A DNA stretch of 64,000 bases from Paracamarosporium sp. OC-R06-R3 (taxonomy: Eukaryota > Ascomycota > Dothideomycetes > Pleosporales > Didymosphaeriaceae): the NCBI GenBank assembly GCA_019828545.1, contig JACVRA010000128.1, positions 1 to 64,000 on the forward strand. Direction: 5' to 3'. Position numbers and translations under genes: made by a program. Positions 11,046 through 21,395 of this stretch are shown piece after piece (position 1 is the stretch's first letter; each line of letters opens with the position of its first letter). Under the pieces are notes generated by a model. It was not told the origin of the DNA. It saw only the letters and a list, made by a program, of their open reading frames with translations, and did no database searches.

Positions 11046-12216
11046 ATGGAGTCTTTCGTGTACAGCAATACAACTTCCCGTGTCATCTTCGGTAATGGAT
11101 GCAGCGGTCAGCTTTTGGACGAAGTAAACCGATTGGGAAAGAAAATGCCTTTTATCGTATGCACGAAATCGCATCGCGCTAAAGCTGACACCCTGTGTAT
11201 AGGCTTGGGCATGCAGAGACCGTCCATATTCTCGAGTGCCATCATGCATACTCCAGTCAGTGTCACTATTGAAGCGGCTGCCATTGCACAGAATGCAAAC
11301 GCGGATGTGCTGGTTTCTTTTGGAGGCGGATCGGCGATCGGACTTGGCAAGGCCATCAGCGAACGACTTCATCTTCCTCATATCTGCATCCCTACTACAT
11401 ATTCTGGCAGTGAGATGACAGCGATCCTTGGTGAGACGGAAAATGGCATAAAAAAGACGCATAAAAATCCCAACGTCCAGCCTGCAACGGTCATCTATGA
11501 TGTCCAGTTGACAATGTCTTTACCTCCAGCGATTAGTGCTAACAGCGGGATAAACGCAATAGCCCACGCCGGTATGTGTTCCCATCCTCTATTCTTTTTA
11601 ACCAGCAAGACTTCTCCCACCACGTGGGTTTATATATGACTTCTCCGCTGACTAAAAGACATCAACAGTGGAAGCATTATGGGCCGAGAACAAAAACCCC
11701 GTTACAACTCTCATGGCTTTGGAAGGAATCAGGGCTTTGGCAAGCTCTCTCCCAGAGATCGTGACGAACCCATCCTCAGAGACTGCTAGGTCCATCGCAC
11801 AGTATGGCGCTTGGCTCTGCTCCTTGTGTTTGGGGACGGTTGATATGTCACTACATCACAAACTCTGTCACACGCTTGGTGGGAGTTTTGGCATGCCACA
11901 TGCAGAGACACACGCGATCATCTTGCCTCATGTAGTTGCATACAATGGCAACAGTTGTTCTGATGCTATGAAGAAACTCGCAGACGTTCTACCTGGAAGC
12001 AATGGTGACGCCCTATTCGGCATTGTGTCACTGCAGCAGAAGCTAGGAATAGTCAACGGATTGAAACATTACGGCTTCGATAAAGAGGACATCCCAAAAG
12101 CGGCCCGCATTGCCACACTTACTCCATACTACAATATAAGGCCTTTTGACGAAATCACGATCGGAAGGCTGATTGCCAAAGCGTGGGCTGGTGAAGAGCC
12201 AGATCGACACGTCTGA
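11046..12216 (+). CDS. maleylacetate reductase (iron-type alcohol dehydrogenase family)
   Basis: Two exons, 11046-11571 and 11669-12216; 358 codons, 357 aa, the usual length for the family. The N-terminal half has the dinucleotide-binding stretch SFGGGSAIGLGKA; PTTYSGSEMT and LGETENG are hallmarks of maleylacetate reductases. The C-terminal helical domain keeps the metal-site histidines (HHKLCHTLGG and PHAETHA). It reduces maleylacetate to 3-oxoadipate with NAD(P)H, the step straight after hydroxyquinol ring cleavage. The neighbouring intradiol dioxygenase makes the assignment strong. The 97-nt intron is longer than most others here. The TATA box at 10961 supports the chosen start. Confidence 0.92.
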
Positions 12217-12350
12217 ATGGATCGATCCCAGACCGATAGATTTATTTAGATGAAATGAAAATGAATCCTTTCAAAGTGGTCGCACAATGCCTTTCTGATC
12301 AATTTTTGGATTTACTCTGCCTAATAAACTATAGCTTTAATGATTCGAAA

Positions 12351-14333
12351 CTATACTTCGGCCAGCGGCAGCACAATACTAGATGCGTACTTGCCACCAG
12401 TATGAAGGGTGTGTTTCCCCTTATTGAGGTTCACAATGCTCCGATGGAGCGGTGGGTATTCCGGCAAGATTGGATCGTGTCCTTTGATTTCCAATCGCAA
12501 GGCCTCTCCCTCGTCAAACACCATGCCACCAGGCCAGATTGCAATGTCCAACTCAACAACTTCTCCAACTGGAACCTTTTCTTCTTTTTCGTGAGGATAC
12601 CAAAGCTCGGTTGGATCCACTAGCTTCTTCATTCCTTCGCTAAGTCCGGGTTCATCGCAGTGATGTCTCTTGGACGCACGAAGCCGTCCATTCGGACCCA
12701 CATACTTGTATATGTTGTGATCTGGAATTTCCTCTATTTTTACAGTGGGACGCTGGTCTTTCATGGGGATATTGAAACTGAGAAGTGCGTTCCCATCTTT
12801 GTCGAGCTTGCGGATGATGACATACACATCCATGTCATCAAGGTCCGCACAGGACATGAACAATTTGGCCTTTGAAAATCCGATAAGTTCAGTGGGTTTG
12901 TCGAACTTGAGGGTGAAGTGTGCTCCTTCATCGTCCCAGCTTTCGGAGTCGTATTGTATAGTGCTCATAGAACCTACGAGGCTTGTTGTAAGCTGGCCAG
13001 AGGAGGCATCGAGATGATATGTCTTGTACTGGACCCGTGTCGGAGGGTAATTATTTTCAGGTCTGAACGCAACAGGCTCGCGGTTGTAGCGCAACAGAGA
13101 GATTCGAACTTTGGGTGTTATTTCCCAGCCGTTCTCTTTGCCAAGGAGGTAGTGATCTAGGAATCTTTGCAATTCATCATTAGTGCTTGACTGGTAGATA
13201 TCATGCCATTCCTGAGTCGGATGGATGCGGAGCCTCATCTAAAGTTAGCATCCGATTAGCATCGAGTTGATTCTTTAAGACTTACCATTTCTCTTTGGAG
13301 CCAGCGTATTTCCAGCCGCGGATAGAGCCTTCAGTATGTAGCCCAGTCGAGTAGCTTGCTAGAACATACATCGGCACTTGGATCTTCTGGAGTTGAGGAT
13401 TCTTGTCCTCCCAATAAGCGTTTATGTGAGGATATTTGGCAATCATTCCTGCGACGTCCTCCCGCTTATTCTTTCCTGTCGTATTGTCAGCCACAGTAGT
13501 AATAGAGCAGACTAACCCACCATTGAACTCGTTCATCAACAGCTGCCAAAATTGCGAATTCGGAATCCCACCCCTGCATATGCTTTGTCGATAGAAATCC
13601 CCAAGCCCTTCCCAAGGTGCGATAGCTTTGAGATGAGGAGGTTGCTCAGCTGCAATGAACCACTGAGCACAAGCAAGCCATGAGTTTCCCACTAGAGCAA
13701 CACTTCCGTTACACCATTTCTGACCCGCAATCCATTCTATAGTATCGTATCCATCTCTGCCTTCCTACAGTATTCGTAAGCTTTGGGCAAGTAAGCCTTC
13801 GCCTCAGACACGAACCTGGGTACCAAAGACAAAAATGTCTCCTTCCGAATCATAGCACCCACGAGCATCAACTTGAACAACAGCATAGCCTCGAGGACAC
13901 CATTCCGCTGGATCAGGAGCCTCAAACTTTTCAAGCCCACTCAGAGCTTCCTTGTGAACACCAAGGTAGGTAAATTCAATGGTCTGATGCGATCCTGAAG
14001 GCACATATCAGGAGAAAGGTCTCACTAGATCCAAATCGAAGGCTTACCAGTTCCCGTTTTACCGTAAGGGCTCCAAGGTAGTAGGGCAGGTAGCGGTTGA
14101 CCGTCTTTGTTTGCTGGGCGAAAGACATCACCGCGAAGGACAATCCCGTCTCTCAGTGGGATTGGTACATCCTTCTCCCAGATTAAAGCTTCTCGTAATG
14201 GGAGTCGATCTGGCTCGCGCTGCCAGCCCGCAGGCAGAACTTGTACCGAAGGATTATAGTCGGTCCACCAGTGGTGAAACTTGCGGTTTGAATCGACGAA
14301 GTCAACATCAATGCCACCGATGATATGCGACAT
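12351..14333 (-). CDS. S15/CocE-NonD-like alpha/beta hydrolase 2
   Basis: Four exons: 14333-14048, 13994-13816, 13764-13286, 13233-12351; 609 codons, 608 aa. Same two-domain plan as its paralogues at 8.8 and 32.7 kb. Nucleophile Ser183 lies in LVGNSWLACAQW. The possible catalytic His is in TQEWHDIY, aligned with RHD of paralogue 1. The region where the catalytic Asp is expected reads LASYSTGLHTEGS, with no Asp. The last acceptor was chosen so that the junction reads KEKWLRIHP, matching paralogue 3. The start at 14333 fits the paralogue N-terminus; an ATG 39 bases upstream is possible. It converges on maleylacetate reductase and diverges from the AhpD-like gene. Substrate unknown. Confidence 0.82.
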
Positions 14334-14604
14334 GGCTGAACTTCTGCAGTTTCCAATTTGCTGTTGTTGCAATTATTGCTGCGGCTGCTTTCATCTCGTT
14401 CTTTTAAGCGCTGTGGTCATCGTGAAATAGTCTTTCGGCTTGTTTCCGGTGGGGTCGGTAAATTGCGTTCGGTACTATACCCTGTAATCGAATGCTTCCA
14501 ATCAAATGCTTTTAATTTAAATGCTTCCAACCGGGAATTCCGACTGGATCTTATTCATGTTATAAACAATTGAATCGGCTTGCAAATGGAATTGTTCATC
14601 CAAA
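14334..14604. promoter_or_regulatory. divergent promoter with ordered repeat array
   Basis: 271 bp between the S15 hydrolase 2 start and the AhpD-like start. It carries ATGCTTCCAA (14492-14501), ATGCTTTTAA (14506-14515), ATGCTTCCAA (14521-14530) and GAATTCCGACTGG (14535-14547), starting every 14-15 bp. The last 13-mer also occurs at 6961-6973. The regular spacing looks like an array of regulator sites facing the AhpD-like gene. Confidence 0.5.
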
Positions 14605-15482
14605 ATGACTATCCTAGACATTATTTCCGGCTTCGCACGCCGCGAAGGTCAACCAGATGTTCTGAAAGCGACCTGGTACATCATTGCTGTGCGTCCATTA
14701 TGAAGAGAGAAATCTATTACTGCTGACTTCGCATTCAAGGCAACGGCATTGACTGCTGCCAATGCTGGAAAAGATGTTCCCGGGCTGTATAGGCTGGCCA
14801 CCGATGGCTTGGAGCCTGACCAACAAAAACTAGTTCAACGGCGGTTTAAAGAAGCCATTCTAAAGGGGAGTGTTCTCTACGGAATCCCGAGATCACTCCA
14901 GGCACTGTTGCCAGTGTTTGCGACGTTGAAGGATGAAGAAATCGACCATTATGGGCCAAGGTGTGATTCATACATCTCGAGACTGCGCCGATGACTAAGA
15001 GTATGTCAGAACAGAAGCCTTGAACGATCCAGAAATCGAAAAGAAGCGGAAGCAGAGAGCAATTAAATACTTCGATACACTCTGGATGCAAGAAGCGGCG
15101 AACAAAAATCGAAGCTCGAACTTCAAATACCATCCAGATTTATGTGAGTGTTCCATTTCCAAATCTAATCCTAACCCATGAAATCTTACAGCAATGGCTA
15201 GTTTTATTAAATACTCAGACCATTTATGAGCTATGGATCAGTGAGGACGCTATCCTCTCGAATATTGAGACGCAGATGATCAATATACCTTCGCTGATAT
15301 GTAGTAACTCACCGATTCAAGCGATGTGGCATACCAAGGGCCTAATACGCCACGGAGGTACTATTGAGCAAGCGAAATTTGCGCACGAGCTCGCTTTGGT
15401 GGTTGTGGAACATTACGACCTTAAGATAGGCCCTGCCACCCCGGTGGACGATATTGATTTTGACGACGCTACGCCTCATTGA
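14605..15482 (+). CDS. AhpD / carboxymuconolactone decarboxylase-like protein
   Basis: Four exons: 14605-14688, 14740-14960, 15010-15143, 15202-15482; 240 codons, 239 aa with consistent phases. It is a mostly helical protein of the AhpD-like/CMD superfamily type found beside fungal catabolic genes. The C-terminal helical core contains ETQMINIPSLICSNS followed by AMWHTKG. The usual Cys-x-x-Cys pair is reduced to Cys-x-x-Ser, and the following His is kept. Members act as lactone decarboxylases, peroxidase partners or dehydratases, so the reaction cannot be named. A role in processing a ring-cleavage product is inference from the neighbours. Exon 3 start: an acceptor at 15009 keeps the frame, whereas nearer ones do not. 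Confidence 0.75.
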
Positions 15483-16046
15483 AATCACGTCTTGCAGCTA
15501 GAATAGGGACAGAAAAACATCATATTTTCATGCGAGGTGTCATCACGTATACAGTACATTACTCAGCCTTTAACACCGTTTGGGCAAGTGTGGGTGTTGA
15601 GCCTAGTGTGGGACCCGGCGGGTCGGCTCCAGGCTCCAGGGTGGAGCTATTCACTTATGAATGCTGTACCGTTAGTAATCTATACGTTTATATGGTTCTG
15701 CTAGCTAACAGTGTCCTTTGGAGTCGCTGCAAATATATGATTTGGTAAGGATAGTGAGGAGTCATGTCTTATCGGTTGATGCAGAAGTCGATCTTTCGTG
15801 CGAGTGTATTTACAGAGAGCACAATTTGAGCTACTTAGTCTGAAAAAAGACCACTTAGTAATAAGGCGCTCGGCTGGGTTATCGAGCGTGTCTCGATACT
15901 AAGTCCCTCACAAAATCGCTTCTTTATATAGAATCAATTAAACTCTTTAGACAACCCCAGAAGCCGTATCTATGATATTTGTGGTCTCACAAATTCATTG
16001 GTACATTTATGTTCAAACTTTTCATTTCAGATGTTGTAAAGGCCAC
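15483..16046. other. intergenic, tail-to-tail
   Basis: 564 bp between converging AhpD-like and cupin genes. No coding region or repeat seen. Confidence 0.5.
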
Positions 16047-16547
16047 TCAGATCTTGAAGGGAACCTCCGCCGACAAAGTCTTGCCATCGATGACAAATTT
16101 CTCCGCCTTCACAAGGACGACCAACAACCGCGCCCAGTCGTCGGTTTCATTATCCCACCCGTGCATGGTCGCTTGTTGCACGACAGTTTCGTCCTTCCTT
16201 ACGATTGTCCTTGACCCATCGTCCAACGTTAACACAACCTCACCCTGCAAGACGTAGACGAAATCCAGTGTTTCGGAACGATGCACTAGGCCGACTGATT
16301 TCGGAGGAAAATCAACAATGCGGTATATGACACCGTTGTTTGCGAGCCCCGTCGCGACCTTTCCCATGTCATCTTTGGTATTGACATCGCACGGAAGCTG
16401 ATTAGAAGACCACATGAGTTGAATTAGAGGGCCGTGAGCCGTTTCTGAAGGGCTGACGGTGCTGTCGCGTGCAACAATGGCCTTAGATTCTCCATTGTGA
16501 TGAGTGACAACTCGTCGGATAGCGGAGTATGGTAATGTTGGGGCCAT
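16047..16547 (-). CDS. cupin-domain protein
   Basis: Single exon, 166 aa. A conserved cupin beta-barrel lies in residues about 80-150. Motif 1 appears as GLVHRSETLDFVYVLQGEV, keeping the first His and the final Gly but with Ser where the second His would be. Motif 2 appears as TMHGWDNETDDW, keeping His and Asn. Metal binding may therefore be altered. Fungal cupins of this size sit in aromatic-degradation and metabolite clusters, where they act as isomerases, dioxygenases or binding proteins; which applies is not readable. It is divergent from the MFS gene at 16951, sharing a 403-bp promoter. No signal peptide, so probably cytosolic. Confidence 0.82.
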   Translation of the reverse strand: MAPTLPYSAIRRVVTHHNGESKAIVARDSTVSPSETAHGPLIQLMWSSNQLPCDVNTKDDMGKVATGLANNGVIYRIVDFPPKSVGLVHRSETLDFVYVLQGEVVLTLDDGSRTIVRKDETVVQQATMHGWDNETDDWARLLVVLVKAEKFVIDGKTLSAEVPFKI

Positions 16548-16950
16548 GATGGGTTTTCCTCGGTGTCGTAGATCCTTTCGTTAGGGCTTGAAATTAATCC
16601 AACTGCTGCCTTTGGAGATGCGGTCTCTAAAGGCATCATAATAGACACTTACTATATTCTGTGGAAAGGCTAGTGGGACCTATCATCGGCCCCGCTGACA
16701 CACTTTGGCAGAGCAGACTTCAACGGTACGGTTCCGTGGTGTCACCGGCTCCACCGGCACACTCTAGCCAAGCCGACTGCACCGACTCAATCCCTTGACG
16801 TCACTTGCCCGATTCAATCAAAAATGGAAGCCGTCCGGCTCTTCGTATTGAATTCGGTCCGTTATTGGGGTTTCTATCAATTTCAGTGAGTTATTCAATT
16901 ATCTTCGCCGAAACGATCAATCATCCTTGGTGCTCCCATACAATCACGAG
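16548..16950. promoter_or_regulatory. divergent promoter, cupin / MFS 1, with CRE-type site
   Basis: The palindrome TGACGTCA at 16796-16803 is a textbook CRE/ATF bZIP site, about 150 bp upstream of the MFS start. ACGGTTCCGT near 16727 has CGG-type half-sites pointing apart, as Zn2Cys6 regulators can bind. The function of both is inferred. Confidence 0.5.
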
Positions 16951-18691
16951 ATGACGCGACAAGCACCTGACGACATGGACATCAAGCCTGAAATGTTTTC
17001 AACACTTTTCCAAGAATGTCTTTTTGTCTTCGCTATGAGTGCAGCCATGGGCATGGGCTCATTGCTCCAAGGCACGAGCATTGTTCTAACAGTGCCTATC
17101 GGGTCGAGCTTGCGAATGAGTCAAGCTGAAATCACTTGGATCACTGCTTCCAACGCGTTAGTCCTCTGGAATTGACAGAACTTTGTAATAGCTGACTCGA
17201 TACAGGCTGACTGCAGGATCATTTCTCCTCTTCTTCGGTCAACTGGCGGATATCTACGGGAAGAGAATCATCCTGATCACCGGCCTCGTTTCTTTCAGCA
17301 CCTGTATTTTGATATCTGCATTCGCTACTGTTCCCATTTACCTCCTCACATTTGGTGCTTTGCTGGGGGTGAGTGCCGCTGCAGTAACACCGTCAGCAAT
17401 TGGTCTAGTTGGAGCAGTGTACCTAAAACCGTCCGCTCGCAAGAATCGTGCCTTTTCATGCCTGGGAGCAGCCAACCCAGTAGGATTCGTCCTTGGGTCC
17501 ATTATAGCTGGTGCGATTTCGGAAGCGTTCGGATGGCGCGGTGCTTATATTGCACTCGCAATCATATTCACGGTCATTACCATTGTCGCTTGTTACTCCA
17601 CCCCACCAGCTGTGAAGCTCTCGCAGGAACGCAAAGCAGCCTCAGTTTTGAAGTCCTTTGATTTTGCTGGGGCATTTCTAAATGTCACAGGATTGACTAT
17701 CATCACGTCCGCTTTAACGTAAGTTCACTTTTGTCGTATGTACCTCGGGTGTTTTTCTGATGGCAAAATCGATAGAATAGGTCCTGCTGCACCACAACGC
17801 TGGCAAACGCCATATGTGATCGCTCTCCTGATCGTTGGTGTGATTGGTGTTGTGGCATTTGTCGTATGGGAGCACTTTGCAAAAGACCCTCTCATGCCGC
17901 TGCGTCACTGGAAGAACCTGAACTTCACCATGGTCAGTACTTCACAGGTCAATTTTCACAGGCAGCTAACTTTTACGCAGATTCTGATAGCTACAATGCT
18001 AGGCTTCATGACTTTCACATCATCGCAGTTTTGGTTATCATTCTATTTGCAAGAAGTCAAAAAGTTATCTGCGTTAAAGGTTGCGGTATACTTGATACCT
18101 CAGGCGGTTGTTGGCGTCGCGTTTAACGTAATAGCTGGAATCACCATGCATCGGGTGCGCAACGAGTATCTCATGCTGCTGGGCGGAATATGTTACGTCG
18201 CAGGAGCAGCTCTTTTGGCAAACATGAAAGACAATTCGTCCTACTGGGCTTTCATTTTCCCAGCACTCATTCTGATGGTTGTTGGGGCCGACTTCCAAGC
18301 TAACATTGCAAATGTGAGTCGCAGATCAAAGCCCGCAATTTGTTCATTTATGTGAAGACTGATTGATAAAATTTAGGTATTCATCTCCTCGAGCTTCCCA
18401 AAACATCAGCAATCGAAAGCTGGTGGGATTTTGAATATGTTCATGCGTCTTTGTGTCAGTCTAGGCCTTGCGTTCACGACCGCCACGTTCTCGTCGGCGA
18501 AACAAGATGGCGAGTCGACGATACCATACAGCAGGGCATTCTATCTTTGCACGGCCTTTTCAGGCGTCGGCACGATTTGCTGTGTTTTCATGAAGATTGG
18601 GAAACAAGGGGCTCTGACGAAAGCGCCTGCGGGTGTGTCAGAAGTTACACAAGTGGAACCATCAGACATTGAAGCAAAAGCAATAGACTAA
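16951..18691 (+). CDS. MFS transporter 1 (DHA2-like drug:H+ antiporter type)
   Basis: Five exons: 16951-17156, 17206-17718, 17776-17932, 17981-18313, 18377-18691; 508 codons, 507 aa. Many hydrophobic helices with the MFS loop 2-3 motif GQLADIYGKR (about residues 80-90) and the helix-5 drug-antiporter type stretch GAANPVGFVLGS. Length and pattern fit the 14-helix DHA2 group. It is a plasma- or vacuolar-membrane proton-coupled carrier; in this context it probably imports or exports the aromatic substrate or an intermediate. It diverges from the cupin gene. The acceptor at 17775 gives the conserved TIGPAAPQRW junction, which decides exon 3. Confidence 0.88.
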
Positions 18692-19298
18692 GAGGTAAAC
18701 ATGTTAAATAGAGAGGCATAGGTGTCAGACAATGAGACAAAAATATGATACCAATCGTAAAGAAAGAAGATTGTAATTAATGATGAATGGAATGGTCCTT
18801 GGTTACATAGCTTGTTTCTGGTTTGGTGATAACAGCTAATCAGCGCGTTGGTACCGTACATAGTTCGTGTTGAAAGGTGGCGAATGCGGCTTTGCTATCC
18901 ATATCTGACGCCAAGTTGAAATAAGTGCAGCGAAAAAAAAAACGTATACTCTCAGTAGTTCAAGACAGTAGTACTGCGAAATGCTTTGCACTTCCTTGAT
19001 CTTGACGAGGTCAGCTCCATATTTGAAGTTGATATTGAAATCATAGCACAGTTATCACAATGGACATGCTGAAATTCTGAGGGTTAGAGAGCGATCATAT
19101 ACCCTGAATCAAGACATTAGGCAGGTTGGTTGTGCACGTTTTGAATAAGCATCTTAGGAAGATTCTTTCACCACTATGGCTATCTCAATTGGCATACATT
19201 CTTACTAGAACTATAGACATGAGCACTCTGTACAAATTTAGTCCTCTCATGATCGTTACCCTGGCGCGTTATGACTCCATTCCTTTATATTCACAAGC
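18692..19298. other. intergenic, tail-to-tail
   Basis: 607 bp between two converging MFS genes, with an A-run near 18935. No gene seen. Confidence 0.5.
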
Positions 19299-20978
19299 CT
19301 ACTGGTCAACAGCCCAAGGTTGAGTGAGCTTTCGAATTCGCTTTCCGAAGAAGTAGACAGGACAACCCATGATGGCTAGGCAGCCAAGAACAATTGCGCA
19401 AATGTTCATAGCCTTCTCGAATGTGCCATTAGACGCTAGGCTCGCTGCTGCGTAAGAAATACCGAAGCCAATAATACCGCGTGCGGCGCAGAGAACGACT
19501 AAACAGGCATCGCTTCGAGCAGGGTACGCATCAATACAATACGTGAAAGAGGCCACGACAACGGCAATGAAACCGTAGAATATCGCGTTCATGCCTACCA
19601 CAATGGCAGACCAGTTCCAATCGAATGGGTGGCCTGCCGCCTGTCCATAGCAGATCGTGGACACAATGGCGACAATAAACGGCAGGATCAGCGGAATGAG
19701 GCGGTATTCTGGCTCGGTATATCCTCCATTGCGGCGCGACATGAACTTGACAAGCAGGTCACTACCATAGCCAGAGATTGGAATGACAATGAGTGTAATG
19801 AAAGCCTGCCCACCGAAGACGAAACCGAGAACGTCGAAACTCCAGTTATATGGAGGCGCGGTAAGGATGATTGAGAACAATCCGCTCGCCACAACATAGA
19901 TTCCTAGGAAAGCGCCGCTGATGATAATCAACCAAATGACATTGGGAAACAGGATGACCTGACCCATTTGTTTCCAACAAGTTAAGGCTTTCATCCAATG
20001 GGAGTGGCCGTGCCATAGCTTCATGGTGTAAAGCCAAGTATTAGGTGGGAAGTTTTCGTGGTCGACAGTAGGGCGATGGCGCGTCGTCACACGCTCGATG
20101 ACAGAGCCTTCTTCCGCTCCGCTTGAGGAGCCATCCTGGCCGATTGAGGCATCTCTATTCCGCAGATACATTGTCTCAGGAACCAAGATCAACGCTAGCA
20201 AGAGGGTACCCGAATTGACGATGGCAAAGACGTAGTACCACCATCTCCAGCTCGTATTAGAAGCAAGATACGAGCTTGCCATGATTAAGACGGATGTACC
20301 GAGGGTTTGTAAGCCGCAAAACCATCCGATTCGATTACCACGTTCATGTAAGAAGTGACATTCCTGGAAGGACTGTCAATAACAAGTAGGGACAGGATGA
20401 AGATGAGCTGTCTTACTTGGACAATAATAGGACATAAAGCTTCAGCAGAACCACCTGCTAAGCTGAGAATAGCTCTGGCAGCAATATGGGACGTAAGGCT
20501 TGCGCTTTTTCCAGCCCATATGCTACAAGCAACGAAAACAAGCGTTGAGCCCAAGAAAACTGGACGGCGTCCCACAGCGTGCGAGATTGGAACCGTGATC
20601 AAATTGCCGAGTCCAACGAATAGGGACGGATACGTGACTAAATCGTTGATCCGGGGATCATTCCCGTACTCTTGATGAAAAAATGGTAAGATTGCGCCAA
20701 CGCCTGACACAATCAGGGTGGCAGTGGCGGCAAATAGGGAAACCACAAGGAGGGTAGCCCACTTGTACCATGTGGATAGATTGAGAGGATCTAGATCGAT
20801 ATTAGTCACGACGAGGTTCAGGATATGGTAAGCTGTACGTACCACGCGGATCTCTGGTCGGTGTCGGAATCAAGACAACCTCATCGTGGTCGATGAGCTG
20901 GACTGTTCCCACAACGTCGCCGCCGGGTTTGACATCTCCAAGCTCTTCGAACATATGTACAGTTGGTTTGTCGCTCAT
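19299..20978 (-). CDS. MFS transporter 2 (DHA1-like)
   Basis: Three exons: 20978-20843, 20790-20417, 20372-19299; 528 codons, 527 aa. A soluble N-terminus of about 60 residues is followed by twelve hydrophobic segments. MFS signature pieces: SHAVGRRPVFLG after helix 2 and a proline/glycine-rich helix 4 start. A long charged central loop (about residues 230-290) separates the two six-helix halves, as in DHA1 carriers and related fungal permeases. It diverges from the Zn2Cys6 regulator gene (417 bp between the starts), a common arrangement for a transporter controlled by its neighbour. Substrate unknown. Confidence 0.87.
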
Positions 20979-21395
20979 AGCTGCGGACGAACAGATGAAA
21001 CAACTGTGGTAGTAGGAGGGATAGACGGACGGAAAGAGTGAAGGGGCTCTCGTGCGCAGTTCGACCAAGAAAAAGAACAGGAGTCTAGGCTACATATACC
21101 CCGCCCCCAGACAAAGTGGTCCCCATTCCAGGGGTGGGATCCTCACCGGATAGAGGTCAATTTGCGGGGAAATGGGTAGTTGGGGTTGGAACAGGTGGGC
21201 GGAATTGTAGCTAAATCACATGACTTGCCGCGACTTCGGAGACCACCTGGTCTAGCCGTAATTTGGTTAAAACTTGCCACTAGGTTTCCCAATCAGAATA
21301 GCACCAATCTTCAGCATTGGCGGTTGCCTTGGTTTCACCCCGAACAGCGTAGGTTGAATCCTCAGTCTACTGAGCGTGTGCTGTCTTTGCACGGC
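20979..21395. promoter_or_regulatory. divergent promoter, MFS 2 / Zn2Cys6 regulator
   Basis: 417 bp. Several CCGG/CGG-containing stretches lie at 21100-21260, and a TATA-like CATATA lies near 21091 for the transporter. No clear CGG-N-CCG palindrome was picked out by eye. Confidence 0.35.

Noticed and set aside
13476..13520. A 45-nt GT-AG intron inside exon 3 of S15 hydrolase 2
   Set aside because: The unspliced frame is open, and its residues (GLVCSIT) align with GLFDLIT of paralogue 3, so this stretch is coding.
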